A program made the translations under genes and the position numbers. A stretch of DNA of 64,000 bases, from the NCBI RefSeq assembly GCF_020832325.1, contig NZ_JAFIEU010000006.1, positions 41,233 through 105,232 of the forward strand. Direction: 5' to 3'. Numbering within the stretch: position 1 is the first letter of the stretch; every line of letters begins with the position of its first letter. This document shows, piece by piece, positions 18,126 to 27,880 of the stretch. The notes under the pieces were generated by a model, which made no database searches, was not told the DNA's origin, and saw only the letters and a program-made list of their open reading frames with translations. The stretch comes from Lunatimonas sp. Lineage in GTDB: Bacteria; Bacteroidota; Bacteroidia; Cytophagales; Cyclobacteriaceae.

Positions 18126-20435
18126 ATGGAAGCTACAAAGGCAACAGCAACAGCGAAAAACCTAGTTTTTTATCCCTTTTTGTACGTGATCTGGTCTGAC
18201 GCCGTCTTGCGGGATCAGGAATGGCAGACCCTTCAATCCATCATACGTGACTTCACTTGGATGGAAAAAGAAGACAAAGCTACACTTTTGACAAAAGTGA
18301 CGCAGGGCAATGCCCCTGATCGACAGGAAATAGCCCATTGGTTTGCCACTGTTAAGGCTGTCGTACTGGGAGGGGCTGAGTACAATAACCTCGCAGACAT
18401 CAGCTTGGCGCTTGCCAAAAAAGAGTTACCTGCCGACTGGGTAAAAGAAAACGGAAGGCAATTGGCAAAGGACCTACAAAAACTAGAGGAAAATCTCGGC
18501 ATTGTCGGGCGCAGCGCCATCTACCGGTTTAAGGAAGATCACCCCACACAGACCACAGCACATGGAACAGAAATGGCCTTTTCCGTCGAGGAATTGGCCC
18601 GTTTCTTAGACGGCGATCAGGCAGGTATTATCCGAAAGGTCAAATCATTGATTCAAAAGCCAGCCTTTGACTATGTAGATCCCGGGGACCTGGCCGTCTA
18701 CCGCGAGCAGGTACTGATCTGGTGCAAAATCGTGGCAGATGCCGGATTCGGAAAAATCGGATACCCTAGGGCTCAGGGAGGAGAAGGCGATATGGAGGCG
18801 TACTTTTCGGTCATGGAAACCTTGAGCTATCGAGACCTGAGTATGGTGATCAAGTTTGGGGTGCAGTTTGGACTTTGGGGAATGAGTATTCTGTCTCTGG
18901 GCACCGAAAAACATCATGCCAAATACCTTCCCAAAATCGGTACGCTGGAACTTCCCGGTTGCTTTGCCATGACCGAAACCAATCACGGATCCAATGTGCG
19001 GGGTATCGAAACCACGGCAACCTACCACCACCGCGATAAAACCTTTACCATCCATACGCCACATCGGCTGGCTCGCAAAGAATATATCGGAAACGCCGCC
19101 CTGCACGGTCGAATGGCCACCGTTTTTGCCAAGCTGATCATTGACGGCACTGACTACGGGGTTAGCGCGTTTATCGTTCCTCTAAGAGATGAAAACGGCT
19201 CCACACTTCCCGGAATCCACATTGAGGACTGCGGTAGAAAAATGGGCCTAAATGGCGTCGACAACGGATTGATATCCTTTGACCAGGTGATCGTTCCGTT
19301 GGAGAATATGCTGGACCGATTCGCCAAAGTAAATGAGCAGGGTGAATTTGAAACCCCAATAGCCAGCGACAATAAGCGCTTCTTTACCATGCTGGGCACC
19401 TTGGTCGGCGGCCGGATCGGCATCCCCCGATCGGCTATTGCGGCCTCCAAAAGCGGCCTGGCCATTGCAATCCGCTACGGAGACCAACGGCGTCAGTTTG
19501 GCCCAGAGGGGGGGGAGGAAGTACCTATTCTTAATTACCGCATGCACCAGCGTCGTCTGATGCCCCTTTTGGCCAAAACCTACGCCGGACACTTTGCCAT
19601 GCAGTACATGACCAAACGGTTTATGAAGCGAAAGGAATCGGAAATGCAGGAATTGGAAGCACTCGCTGCGGGGCTAAAATCCTACATTACCTGGAACACC
19701 ACCGCCACCCTCCAAGAGTGCCGCGAGGCCTGCGGGGGAAAGGGGTACCTGTCGGAAAACCGAATCGATGCGCTGAAGAACGACACAGAAATCTATACGA
19801 CCTTCGAGGGAGACAATACCGTACTCATGCAACTGGTAGCAAAAAGCCGATTAAGTGCCTACCGGGATCAGTTTGAAAACATGAATTTCTTTACAATCGT
19901 CACGTACGTGGCGTCCAAGACCAAAACCTCCCTGACGGAAAAAAACCCTCTCATCGTCCGCAATACAGACGAATCGCACCTGACCGACCCGGACTTTCAG
20001 TTAAACGCATTCGATTACCGGGCCAGTGACCTGGTGGATTCTGCCGCCCGTCGGATGCGCCGACTGATTGGTGATGGGATGGATCCGTTTGATGCATTCA
20101 ACGTGTGTCAGCACCATTTTGTCAATGTAGGGAAAGCCTTTATCGAAAAAGTGGTGCTGGAGCAGTTTATTCATGCGGTCAAGACCAGCAAAGGCCAGTC
20201 TTACGAAAAGGTCTTGAAAAAGCTTTGTGATCTCTACGCGCTACATACCATTGAGGAAAACAAAGGCTGGTACCTGGAACAAGGCTATCTGGAAGGAGTC
20301 AAAACCAAAGCGATCCGAAAACTGATCAATCAGCTGTGCTGGGAAATCCGCAAAGACGCCGTACCGCTGGTGAATGCTTTTGACATTCCAGAGGCTTGTC
20401 TGTCAGCGCCAATTCTAACGAAGCAGTCTTCCTAG
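18126..20435 (+). CDS. Acyl-CoA dehydrogenase/oxidase family protein
   Basis: A 769-aa flavoprotein, longer than the usual 380-aa acyl-CoA dehydrogenase, with acyl-CoA-oxidase-like N- and C-terminal extensions. Core motifs are CFAMTETNHGSNVRG (FAD/substrate loop), YGDQRRQFGPEGGEE, and ACGGKGYLSENRID followed by TEIYTTFEGDNTVLMQ, where the Glu of TTFEGDN is the expected catalytic base. It oxidises acyl-CoA to trans-2-enoyl-CoA in beta-oxidation; use of O2 or an electron-transfer partner cannot be told from sequence. The SLC13-type transporter starts 3 bp after its stop, so the pair is probably one transcript. Confidence 0.92.
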   Translation: MEATKATATAKNLVFYPFLYVIWSDAVLRDQEWQTLQSIIRDFTWMEKEDKATLLTKVTQGNAPDRQEIAHWFATVKAVVLGGAEYNNLADISLALAKKELPADWVKENGRQLAKDLQKLEENLGIVGRSAIYRFKEDHPTQTTAHGTEMAFSVEELARFLDGDQAGIIRKVKSLIQKPAFDYVDPGDLAVYREQVLIWCKIVADAGFGKIGYPRAQGGEGDMEAYFSVMETLSYRDLSMVIKFGVQFGLWGMSILSLGTEKHHAKYLPKIGTLELPGCFAMTETNHGSNVRGIETTATYHHRDKTFTIHTPHRLARKEYIGNAALHGRMATVFAKLIIDGTDYGVSAFIVPLRDENGSTLPGIHIEDCGRKMGLNGVDNGLISFDQVIVPLENMLDRFAKVNEQGEFETPIASDNKRFFTMLGTLVGGRIGIPRSAIAASKSGLAIAIRYGDQRRQFGPEGGEEVPILNYRMHQRRLMPLLAKTYAGHFAMQYMTKRFMKRKESEMQELEALAAGLKSYITWNTTATLQECREACGGKGYLSENRIDALKNDTEIYTTFEGDNTVLMQLVAKSRLSAYRDQFENMNFFTIVTYVASKTKTSLTEKNPLIVRNTDESHLTDPDFQLNAFDYRASDLVDSAARRMRRLIGDGMDPFDAFNVCQHHFVNVGKAFIEKVVLEQFIHAVKTSKGQSYEKVLKKLCDLYALHTIEENKGWYLEQGYLEGVKTKAIRKLINQLCWEIRKDAVPLVNAFDIPEACLSAPILTKQSS

Positions 20436-20438
20436 CCC

Positions 20439-22217
20439 ATGGAGCAACTGTTGGTTTTTGGCACCTTGGCCGTAGCCTTGGTGCTTTTTATTTGGGGAAA
20501 GCCCCGGTACGATTTGGTCGCCATTCTTGCGCTAGTATTTTTGGCGCTTTGCGGCGTGGTACCCAAAGAGGAAGCCTTTCTTGGGTTTGGCCACACGGCT
20601 GTGATCACGGTAGCCGCCGTACTGGTGGTCAGTAAGGCGGTGGAGAACTCCGGATTGGTCAACATCATCGTGCAATTGATGGACAAGGTAGGATCTTCTG
20701 TTGCCCTACAAGTGGGCGTTCTGTGTACCATCGTAGCAGTGGCATCCGGTTTCATGAACAATATCGGTGCATTGGCCATATTGATGCCCGTAGCTATCCA
20801 ATTGGCCAGAAAAAACAACTACTCGCCATCGGTGATCCTCATGCCCATCGCTTTTGCCTCCTTGCTGGGCGGGATGAACACCCTCATAGGGACACCTCCC
20901 AACATCATCATATCCTCCTACCGAGCCAGCACATTGGATGGCCCTTTCAGGATGTTTGACTTCAGTCCGGTAGGAGTGGCAGTTACGGTTGCGGGATTGG
21001 TGTTTATTTCTTTGATCGGGTGGCGGATATTGCCCAAAAGACAGGCTGCAAGAAAAGAAGGCTATTCCTTTGAGATCGATAATTACATTACGGAAGTGCT
21101 CATTTCGGAAGGCTCCTCGCTGATCGGAGAGAAAGTCAGGGATATAGACCTTCAAGAGGACCGGGAGATCAAAGTCCTTGGTTTGGTCAGGCACCGGCAG
21201 CGTATCCATGCCCCCAATCCTTGGCTAACACTTCGAGAAGGAGACATTCTGATCCTGGAGTGCGATACGGACGTATTGACTAAATTCTTGGAAGAGACAA
21301 AAGCGGAGTTGGTAGGCGATGAAAACCTGTACTTAAAAGCCGAGGGAAGCAGCGAGATTCAGGTTACGGAGGGCATTGTCACCGAGCATTCACCGCTCAT
21401 CGGAGAGACAGCCGCCAGTATCCATATGCGCTCCCGGTATGGAGTAAATCTGCTCGCTCTAGCTCGTAGCAACCGCACCCTGCGTCAGCGCATCGACCAC
21501 GTAACCTTTCAATCCGGAGACGTTTTACTCCTTCAGGGCTTGGCTTCCGAGATGTCAGCCATCTTTCAAAGCATGGGTTGCTACCCCTTGGCTAAACGTG
21601 GACTCGAAATTGGAAAACCCAAAAGGACTATCTTTGCTTTGGTGGTGTTTGTTCTCACCATTGCTTCCATCGTCACCGAGCTGATTCCGGTAGAGATCGC
21701 CTTTATCCTCGCAGCATTTCTGCTTGTATCCAGTAAGATTTTACCCGTGAAAGACCTCTACCAAGCCATCGATTGGCCCATCATCGTTTTGCTGGGGGCG
21801 ATGATTCCGGTAGGGATCGCCTTCGAGACGAGTGGCGCTGCCGAAACCATCACCAGTCAAATCATGCGGCTGGGGACGGACTTTCCGGTGTGGGGATTAC
21901 TAGCCATCCTGTTGTTTGTGACCATGTTGCTCTCAGCTGTGATCAACAATGCAGCCACTGTACTACTGATGGCCCCCATTGCCGTCAAAATTGCCACATC
22001 GATGGATGCGTCTGCCGATCCTTTTCTTATGGCTGTGGCCATAGGTGGATCGGCTGCATTTCTTACCCCCATCGGGCATCAATCCAATACCTTGGTGATG
22101 AGTCCCGGGGGTTATCGGTTTGGGGACTACTGGAAACTGGGCTTGCCACTGACGGTATTGATCACTGCGGTGGCGATCCCGCTAATTCTGCTCATTTGGC
22201 CACCTTTCGGACCCTAG
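20439..22217 (+). CDS. SLC13/DASS family permease with two RCK_C (TrkA-C) domains
   Basis: A 592-aa inner-membrane transporter. Hydrophobic helices in the N-terminal half include the family stretch GMNTLIGTPPNIIISSY, and the C-terminal half has its counterpart SAAFLTPIGHQSNTLVMSPG. Between them, at about 205-385, are two soluble TrkA-C/RCK_C modules (TEVLISEGSSLIGEKVRDID; VTEHSPLIGETAAS), probably regulatory. Related proteins move sulfate, dicarboxylates or other anions with sodium. The neighbouring sulfatase operon makes sulfate export or import plausible, and the coupled acyl-CoA dehydrogenase makes an organic acid plausible; neither is shown. Convergent with the sulfatase at 22219, with one base between the genes. 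Confidence 0.88.
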   Translation: MEQLLVFGTLAVALVLFIWGKPRYDLVAILALVFLALCGVVPKEEAFLGFGHTAVITVAAVLVVSKAVENSGLVNIIVQLMDKVGSSVALQVGVLCTIVAVASGFMNNIGALAILMPVAIQLARKNNYSPSVILMPIAFASLLGGMNTLIGTPPNIIISSYRASTLDGPFRMFDFSPVGVAVTVAGLVFISLIGWRILPKRQAARKEGYSFEIDNYITEVLISEGSSLIGEKVRDIDLQEDREIKVLGLVRHRQRIHAPNPWLTLREGDILILECDTDVLTKFLEETKAELVGDENLYLKAEGSSEIQVTEGIVTEHSPLIGETAASIHMRSRYGVNLLALARSNRTLRQRIDHVTFQSGDVLLLQGLASEMSAIFQSMGCYPLAKRGLEIGKPKRTIFALVVFVLTIASIVTELIPVEIAFILAAFLLVSSKILPVKDLYQAIDWPIIVLLGAMIPVGIAFETSGAAETITSQIMRLGTDFPVWGLLAILLFVTMLLSAVINNAATVLLMAPIAVKIATSMDASADPFLMAVAIGGSAAFLTPIGHQSNTLVMSPGGYRFGDYWKLGLPLTVLITAVAIPLILLIWPPFGP

Positions 22218-22218
22218 T

Positions 22219-23793
22219 TCAGTCCACCGTCACGGGCTGACTGCCCCACCAATCTGGGTTGGGCTGCCAAGTAGGATCCAGAAAATCCATCCGTTGTTTT
22301 TCCAGGTTAGGCAATAGCCTGGTTCGCATGTCCGTTATCCTGGCGTCGTATTTCTCCTTGTCAAACATGGGGTCCGGCTGGGGTAGATTCGCATAGGTTT
22401 GCTCCAGAAAATGGTTGAGTTCGGTCCCCAGCGTCGCACGCACTTCAGGATGCTGCTGGATTTTATTTTCGGTTTCCAGGGGATCATCCAGCACGTGGTA
22501 GAGCTCCTGATGGTTGTCCTCCCAGTGGTGAATCAGTTTCCAGGGTCCTTTACGGATAACACTGGAAGGCACTCCTCCTTGATTGCCATAGTGCGGGTAG
22601 TGCCAGATAAGCGAACGTTCCGGCAACTCGTAGCCCTGTAATAGCGGCTTCAAGCTGACCCCGTCCAAGTGCTGCGTAGGCAAGAGCGGTTGGTTTGCCA
22701 GGTCCAACAAGGTAGGAAAGAAATCCGCTCCGGTTACGGGATAAGTGATCGTCGCTGTTGGCTGTGCGTACGGGGTGCGGATGAGGTACGGTACACGGGT
22801 TCCCCCTTCCCAATGCTGTCCTTTTCCGCCCTTTACCACCAGGTTACTCGTAGCAAAGGCATCTCCAGCTACTACACCTCCATTGTCCGAGGTAAACACG
22901 ATGATGGTGTTGTCGTATAATCCCAGTGTTTTCAGTTGATTAATCACAATGCCCACGGCATCGTCCACAGACTCCACCAATCCGGCATATACCGGATTAT
23001 CCTGTACCTTTCTGAAAGGCAGCTTCTCCCCCATCTCAAAGCCTTCCGGCGCTACGCCTAATTGATGCGCTTTTTCCCGGTATTTCGCCCACTTTTCCTG
23101 CGTAGTCTGAAGGGGCGCATGCACGGCATAAAAGGATAACATCGCAAAAAAAGGCTGTTCTCGCTGTTCTTCCATATAAGCGGCCACTTCCCGCGCTAGA
23201 CGCGTGGTCAGGTTTTCGCCCGCCGGCCCATCGGCTACCTTGGGGTTTTGATAGGGGGAGAAAAAACCACCCACCGGCGATCCCTTGTCCCAACCTGCCA
23301 CATTTCGGTCAAAGCCGTGATCCTCCGGATAAGATCCCTCATCGCCCAAATGCCACTTACCGGCATAAAAGGTGTGGTAACCCTGTGCTTTGAAGGCCTC
23401 TGCCAGCGTGGTATGAGCAGGGTCCAGGGCATGCTGATAATCAGCCGGTAACATGGGATCGAAACGGTTATGTTCCCGCCAGTTCTCTCCCGTCTTCGCT
23501 CCTATCCAATCGGTGATCCCGTGACGCGCAGTAAATTGACCGGTCATGATCGTAGCACGAGCCGGGCTACAAACACGGCTGCCCGAATACCCGTGGGTAA
23601 ACTGCCAACTTTCCCCTGCCAATTGGTCCAAGTGAGGAGTGTCGTGAAATGGGCTTCCGGAAAAACCCAGGTCGGCGTAACCCAGGTCGTCTACTAAAAT
23701 AAATAAGATATTGGGTGGGCGTTGATCTTCTTTCTGACAGGAAAAAAGGGCGCCAAGCAGCAAAACAGCTGCCAGTCGAACATGTATTTTCAT
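22219..23793 (-). CDS. Lipoprotein sulfatase (type I, arylsulfatase A-like)
   Basis: A 524-aa formylglycine-dependent sulfatase. The N-terminus has a lipobox ending FSC (Cys19), so it is lipid-anchored. Metal-binding Asp pair in LVDDLGYADLG; the modification motif CSPAR is at Cys75, which an FGE-type maturase would oxidise to formylglycine. AGKWHLG and FTSDNGG further support the family. Sulfatases of this class remove sulfate esters from carbohydrates or aryl compounds in the periplasm or at the surface. It is last in the SMP-30/enolase/sulfatase operon, 101 bp after the second sulfatase gene; that gap holds a hairpin repeat element. Confidence 0.93.
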   Translation of the reverse strand: MKIHVRLAAVLLLGALFSCQKEDQRPPNILFILVDDLGYADLGFSGSPFHDTPHLDQLAGESWQFTHGYSGSRVCSPARATIMTGQFTARHGITDWIGAKTGENWREHNRFDPMLPADYQHALDPAHTTLAEAFKAQGYHTFYAGKWHLGDEGSYPEDHGFDRNVAGWDKGSPVGGFFSPYQNPKVADGPAGENLTTRLAREVAAYMEEQREQPFFAMLSFYAVHAPLQTTQEKWAKYREKAHQLGVAPEGFEMGEKLPFRKVQDNPVYAGLVESVDDAVGIVINQLKTLGLYDNTIIVFTSDNGGVVAGDAFATSNLVVKGGKGQHWEGGTRVPYLIRTPYAQPTATITYPVTGADFFPTLLDLANQPLLPTQHLDGVSLKPLLQGYELPERSLIWHYPHYGNQGGVPSSVIRKGPWKLIHHWEDNHQELYHVLDDPLETENKIQQHPEVRATLGTELNHFLEQTYANLPQPDPMFDKEKYDARITDMRTRLLPNLEKQRMDFLDPTWQPNPDWWGSQPVTVD

Positions 23794-23898
23794 GTGTTTA
23801 TTTTTTGTTTTTCAAAGGTCTGATGGAATCTCGCATGGTTACCCCGATAGCTATCGGGGCATCCCAGTGTGTGACGGCTGCGTCATGCTCGATTTCAT
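23794..23898. repeat. Dispersed leader/hairpin element, copy A
   Basis: Read on the minus strand, the element begins ATGAAATCGAGCATGACGCA, has a variable centre with an 18-bp perfect palindrome (CCCCGATAG/CTATCGGGG, 23842-23859), then TGCGAGATTCCATC and an A-rich leader up to the ATG of the sulfatase gene at 23793. The element's ATGA supplies the TGA stop of the preceding sulfatase gene (23895-23897). Copies B (54207) and C (33491) are related. Confidence 0.7.
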
Positions 23899-25355
23899 CT
23901 AACGGGTGTATTAAGTTCGGAAACGTAAAGTCTAAATACTGGATTGGGTATGCGGCTATTTTCCATCAATTGCTTCATTTCAGCGACCATTTCGGGATGC
24001 TGCTCGGCGAGGTTTTGGGTCTCTCCCAAGTCTTCTGCCAGGTTATACAGTTCTATGGGCGGATTCTCATCGCGGTTTAGGTTAAGTCTTATAGCTTTCC
24101 AAGCTCCCTTTCTGATGGCCTGTTTTCCACCCTGTTCGATAAATTCCCAGTAGAGATAATCGTGCTGTACCTGCGCTTCCGGCCTTCCGAGGAGTGTGGG
24201 TAGAAAAGAAATCCCATCCAAGGACTGATCTACCGGCCTTCCGGTCAGTTCGGCCAAGGTGGGGTACACATCCCAAAATGCGGAGATATGATCCGTTTTC
24301 CCTGGCTTGATTTTTCCGGGCCAATTGGCGACCATAGGCACCCGGATTCCTCCCTCGTACAAATCCCGTTTGTATCCGCGAAAAGAGGCATTGCTGTTAA
24401 AAAAATCGGGGTCAGCACCGCCCTCCCGATGGGGACCGTTGTCGGAAGTAAAAATGATCAGGGTATTCTCTCTCAATCCCAGTTCCTCCAGCTTGGAAAC
24501 GATCTCTCCCACCTGCTCATCCAGCATTTCCACCATGGCGACAAAGGCTGCCCGAGGGTTTTCCTGCGACATGTAACCTCCCATTTTATACGTGGGACCT
24601 TCGTCTACTCCTTTCCAGGGTTTTTCTTCAAATCGGCCCAAGTGCTTTTCCATATAGGCATCCGGAGCGATCAACTCCGCGTGGGGAATGATGGTAGGCA
24701 CGTACAGGAAAAAGGGCTGATGCTGGTGGTCCTCGATAAATCGAAGCGTCTCCCGGTGAATCACCTCGGGTCCATACACACCTAGGTCTGTTCCCGCATT
24801 CTCGGCAAAGACCACCGAGTCCTGATTGTGCCACAGATGGAAGGGATAGTAATTATGGCCCATGCGTTGGCAGTTGTACCCATAAAAGACATCCACTCCT
24901 TGATTGTTGGGATCTCCTTCTGAGCGTGGATAGCCGAGGCCCCATTTACCAAACGCTCCCGTGGCATAGCCTGCATCCTTCATAAATTCAAAGATAGTCT
25001 TGACCGAGTCAGGGAGCGGGTACTGCCCTTCTGGTAGGATTTCGTAATTTCCTCGCACGGGCGCTCTACCGGTGTGTAGGCCGGACACCAAGGTGCTACG
25101 GGAAGGCGCACACACCGTGGATCCCGAATAATGTTGGGTAAAGACCAGTCCCTCTTTGGCGAGCCGGTCAATGTGAGGGGTCTGAATGATCTCCTGACCT
25201 AGAAACCCCAGATCCCCATAGCCAAGGTCATCGGCGAGGATGTAGATAATATTTGGGGGTCTTTCGGTCGTTTCCGCCTCCTGTGGACTACAGGAAAAGA
25301 CCAATAAGAAAAATACAGGGAATAGAGTGTACACTAACGGTTTTAACATGAACAT
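23895..25355 (-). CDS. Lipoprotein sulfatase (arylsulfatase A-like)
   Basis: A 486-aa type I sulfatase. The lipobox ends FSC (Cys22). Asp pair in LADDLGYGDLG; formylglycine motif CAPSR with Cys82; GKWGLGYPRSEGD and FTSDNGPHREGG give the remaining metal and substrate elements. The typical sulfatase C-terminal subdomain (ELYNLAEDLGETQNLA) is present. ATG 25355 and ATG 25349 are both possible starts. It starts 11 bp after the enolase-superfamily gene in the same operon. Two divergent sulfatases in one operon suggest a substrate with more than one sulfate position (inference). Confidence 0.93.
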   Translation of the reverse strand: MFMLKPLVYTLFPVFFLLVFSCSPQEAETTERPPNIIYILADDLGYGDLGFLGQEIIQTPHIDRLAKEGLVFTQHYSGSTVCAPSRSTLVSGLHTGRAPVRGNYEILPEGQYPLPDSVKTIFEFMKDAGYATGAFGKWGLGYPRSEGDPNNQGVDVFYGYNCQRMGHNYYPFHLWHNQDSVVFAENAGTDLGVYGPEVIHRETLRFIEDHQHQPFFLYVPTIIPHAELIAPDAYMEKHLGRFEEKPWKGVDEGPTYKMGGYMSQENPRAAFVAMVEMLDEQVGEIVSKLEELGLRENTLIIFTSDNGPHREGGADPDFFNSNASFRGYKRDLYEGGIRVPMVANWPGKIKPGKTDHISAFWDVYPTLAELTGRPVDQSLDGISFLPTLLGRPEAQVQHDYLYWEFIEQGGKQAIRKGAWKAIRLNLNRDENPPIELYNLAEDLGETQNLAEQHPEMVAEMKQLMENSRIPNPVFRLYVSELNTPVR

Positions 25356-25366
25356 GAAGGTAGGTT

Positions 25367-26632
25367 TTATGCGTTTACTAGGATGTGTTTTTGGATGTAT
25401 GCTGGATCAATTTCGACGCCCAAGCCAGGTCCGGACGGCACTTGGACCACGCCATTTTCACTGCTAAGTGAGGAGGTGGCACAGGTTAAAGGGATTTCTT
25501 TATTAAACCCCTTAAACTCGTGGTAGGGACCTGCATTGGGCACCGCAGACACAAAATGCATCATGTACAAATATCCCAAACCAGACCCTGAAATATGGGG
25601 AGTGCATTCCATGCCTCTGGCAGCAGCCATGCGGGCTACTTTCATGGACCGGATCATACCCCCAAAATAGAAGATGTCCGGCTGCACGATTTGAAGCGCC
25701 CGGTGACCGATCAGCCAGCGGAAATTCCGCATGCTGGGCTCCTGCTCGCCACCGGCAATGGGAATAATCAGCGCTTGTGCGACCTCCAGGGTTTCGGGAT
25801 ACCAATCAAAGGGCACCGGCTCCTCGTAAAAATCATAGCGGTATTCCTCCATCAACTTTCCGATCCGAATGGCCTCATCGGTCGTGTAGGAGCCGTTGGA
25901 ATCCGCGTAGATGACCATGTCTTCTCCAAACCGTTCCCGCACCAAGGGGATCAGCTTTTCGGTTCGTCCCGGGGGAAAATCCCGGTTATGGCTCATTCTA
26001 CCACCTACCTTGAACTTCAGTGCTTTCGCTTGGGTCTCATTGACGTGCTTTTCGATCAGGTCTATGGATTCCTCTGCCGATTTGCCCCGGTAGTTGTTAG
26101 CTTGGTACACGGCAATCCGCGGGTGGTGAATCTCGCCCAGCAACTGTCCAATGGACCGGTTTACCATTTTCCCCATCAGGTCCAATACAGCAAACTCCAG
26201 CGTAGCCAAGGGTACCCAAAATGCCAAATTTTGCATTTTGTAATTGGACTCGTACACATACACTTCTTCCAACAGGTTTTCCCAATCCCGCAGGTCTTTT
26301 CCGATAAAGAAGGGCTGAACTCTCCGCGTAAAAATCGGATACAAATGGGTCATCACCAAGTTGTTGCTCACGGAGACACCCTCGGCCCCATCCGTAGATC
26401 GAACCCTGCATAGAAAGTTATCGCCAAACCGAAGCAATTCGATGCTCTTCACAACAATAGGTCGGGTGAATGGAGACATATCCAGAACCGGCTCGGCCAG
26501 TAATTTATCCAAATCAGCAAAATCCGACTTCGGTTGAGGGGTTGCGCCCAGCACTTGGCTGGAACGAATGCCTGTACCTGCTATACCTGCCAAGGCCGCA
26601 TTTCGGATAAATTTCCGTCTACTTGATTCCAT
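25367..26632 (-). CDS. Tat-exported mandelate racemase/muconate-lactonizing (enolase superfamily) protein
   Basis: A 421-aa enolase-superfamily enzyme with a twin-arginine signal (SRRKFIRNAALAG, residues 4-16). The C-terminal barrel has metal ligands Asp244 (YADSNG), Glu270 (YEEP) and Glu296 (GGEQ), a K-x-K acid/base pair at 206-208 (LKFKVGG) and an Asp319/His346 dyad (VQPDIFYFGG, TPHISGSG), the mandelate-racemase pattern. Members dehydrate or epimerise sugar acids by abstracting an alpha proton. Export is unusual for this superfamily, though seen in Bacteroidota and Planctomycetes carbohydrate loci. It is between the SMP-30 lactonase (8 bp) and a sulfatase (11 bp), which fits aldonate or uronate processing outside the cytoplasm. 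Confidence 0.9.
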   Translation of the reverse strand: MESSRRKFIRNAALAGIAGTGIRSSQVLGATPQPKSDFADLDKLLAEPVLDMSPFTRPIVVKSIELLRFGDNFLCRVRSTDGAEGVSVSNNLVMTHLYPIFTRRVQPFFIGKDLRDWENLLEEVYVYESNYKMQNLAFWVPLATLEFAVLDLMGKMVNRSIGQLLGEIHHPRIAVYQANNYRGKSAEESIDLIEKHVNETQAKALKFKVGGRMSHNRDFPPGRTEKLIPLVRERFGEDMVIYADSNGSYTTDEAIRIGKLMEEYRYDFYEEPVPFDWYPETLEVAQALIIPIAGGEQEPSMRNFRWLIGHRALQIVQPDIFYFGGMIRSMKVARMAAARGMECTPHISGSGLGYLYMMHFVSAVPNAGPYHEFKGFNKEIPLTCATSSLSSENGVVQVPSGPGLGVEIDPAYIQKHILVNA

Positions 26633-26640
26633 CGCCGTCC

Positions 26641-27591
26641 TTAGTTATTGCCTGGGATTTTTACTTGAACCGCATATAGGCCGGTTCTGGCAGTAACATA
26701 CAGGGTCTTCCTATCTGCACCTCCAAAAGCTAGGTTTGCGGGCACCTCTGGAAAGCGAATCGTACCTAGGTGCTTGCCCTGCGGGCTGATAACCAGTACA
26801 CCGCCCGGCCCAGTGGCATAGACATTTCCTTCCACATCCACCTTGATCCCATCGGGGGAACCCGCTCCTTCCAATGTTGAGGCATCAAAGAAAAGTTGGC
26901 CTTTGCCGACTTTTCCATTTTTGGCAATGGCGTATTTCATGTACTTTTTAGGTCTGTCAGAATTTGCGACGTACAATACCCTTTCATCTGGCGAAAGGGC
27001 AAGACCATTGGGTCTATACAGGTCATTGGCGAGGAGGGTCAGCTTGCCTTTTTCATACCTATAAATCCCGTTAAACCCCAAAGTATCGCTTGCTGCCTTG
27101 TCCAGTCCATAGGGAGGATCTGTAAAATAAACCGCTCCTTTACGGTCCACGATAACGTCGTTTGGACTGTTGAACCGAGTCCCCTGATAGCTATCCACCA
27201 GCGAAGCATAGCTTCCGTCAGGGCTTAAAATTCCAACTTTTCGACCACTATGCTCCGCAAGGAGCAGGTTTCCGGACCTGTCGTAGGTAAGTCCATTTGC
27301 GTTGTTGCTCGGCTGGCGATAGGGAGTTACCTTCCCATCCGGAGTCCACTTATTGACGGTATTGGCAGGTATATCGCTAAAGAGTAAGTAGCCCTCAGTG
27401 GCACTCCAAACAGGTCCTTCTGTAAAGGCAAAGCCTCCGGCCAGTTTTTCTACCTGCACGTGTTCGTCTACGATACGATCCATGGCTGGATTCAGTTTGA
27501 CCACAGATTGGGCAGGGGCATCTATTAGGCCCATGGAAAAGCTGAAAATGATCACTGATAGCAGCAGTAGGAAATTTTTAGGGTTCATCAT
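26641..27591 (-). CDS. Secreted SMP-30/gluconolactonase family protein
   Basis: A 316-aa six-bladed propeller lactonase with a signal peptide (about 1-27, ending APAQ). Family motifs are FAFTEGPVWSATEGYLLFSDIP (metal Glu in EGP), NNANGLTYDRSGNLLLAEH, RFNSPNDVIVDRKG (Asn/Asp of the metal site), YFTDPPYGL and NGLALSPDERVLYVANS. It hydrolyses sugar lactones to aldonic acids, a natural step before the dehydratase-like enolase encoded next. It is the first gene of the operon; a direct repeat abuts its candidate -7 box (27629-27657). Confidence 0.92.
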   Translation of the reverse strand: MMNPKNFLLLLSVIIFSFSMGLIDAPAQSVVKLNPAMDRIVDEHVQVEKLAGGFAFTEGPVWSATEGYLLFSDIPANTVNKWTPDGKVTPYRQPSNNANGLTYDRSGNLLLAEHSGRKVGILSPDGSYASLVDSYQGTRFNSPNDVIVDRKGAVYFTDPPYGLDKAASDTLGFNGIYRYEKGKLTLLANDLYRPNGLALSPDERVLYVANSDRPKKYMKYAIAKNGKVGKGQLFFDASTLEGAGSPDGIKVDVEGNVYATGPGGVLVISPQGKHLGTIRFPEVPANLAFGGADRKTLYVTARTGLYAVQVKIPGNN

Positions 27592-27628
27592 CCGATCGAT
27601 TTAGAAGTTCATTTGGGTAATAGAGGGT

Positions 27629-27657
27629 ATAAAGTAGCACAATTTTTTGCACAATTT
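27629..27657 (-). promoter_or_regulatory. Candidate -7 box with adjoining direct repeat, SMP-30/sulfatase operon
   Basis: On the minus strand TACTTTAT (27636 to 27629) is one mismatch from TAnnTTTG. Immediately upstream, GCACAATTT (plus-strand reading) occurs twice, at 27637-27645 and 27649-27657, a 12-bp period. The repeats occupy the -33 region, as expected for a regulator site. Confidence 0.4.
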
Positions 27658-27880
27658 CAGCAGATCGCCATGGAAATCAACCATCGCTGAACTCGTATAC
27701 CAAAAAATAATCTGCTCCTTGGGAATGACTAGGATCTGGTTTTTGCAATTGACATTGACTCCTTCAGAGGCGGATAGGCAGCCATGGCACCGGTAAAAAT
27801 CAGTACTAGACAGATGAAAAATAAAAACTTGGGGCTATCTTTAGGCCTTATATTTTCATCTTATTACGACAGTATACCCT

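Noticed and set aside
13602..27591. Classical polysaccharide-utilisation locus
   Set aside because: No SusC/SusD pair or hybrid two-component/anti-sigma regulator is encoded here, so the term was not applied.
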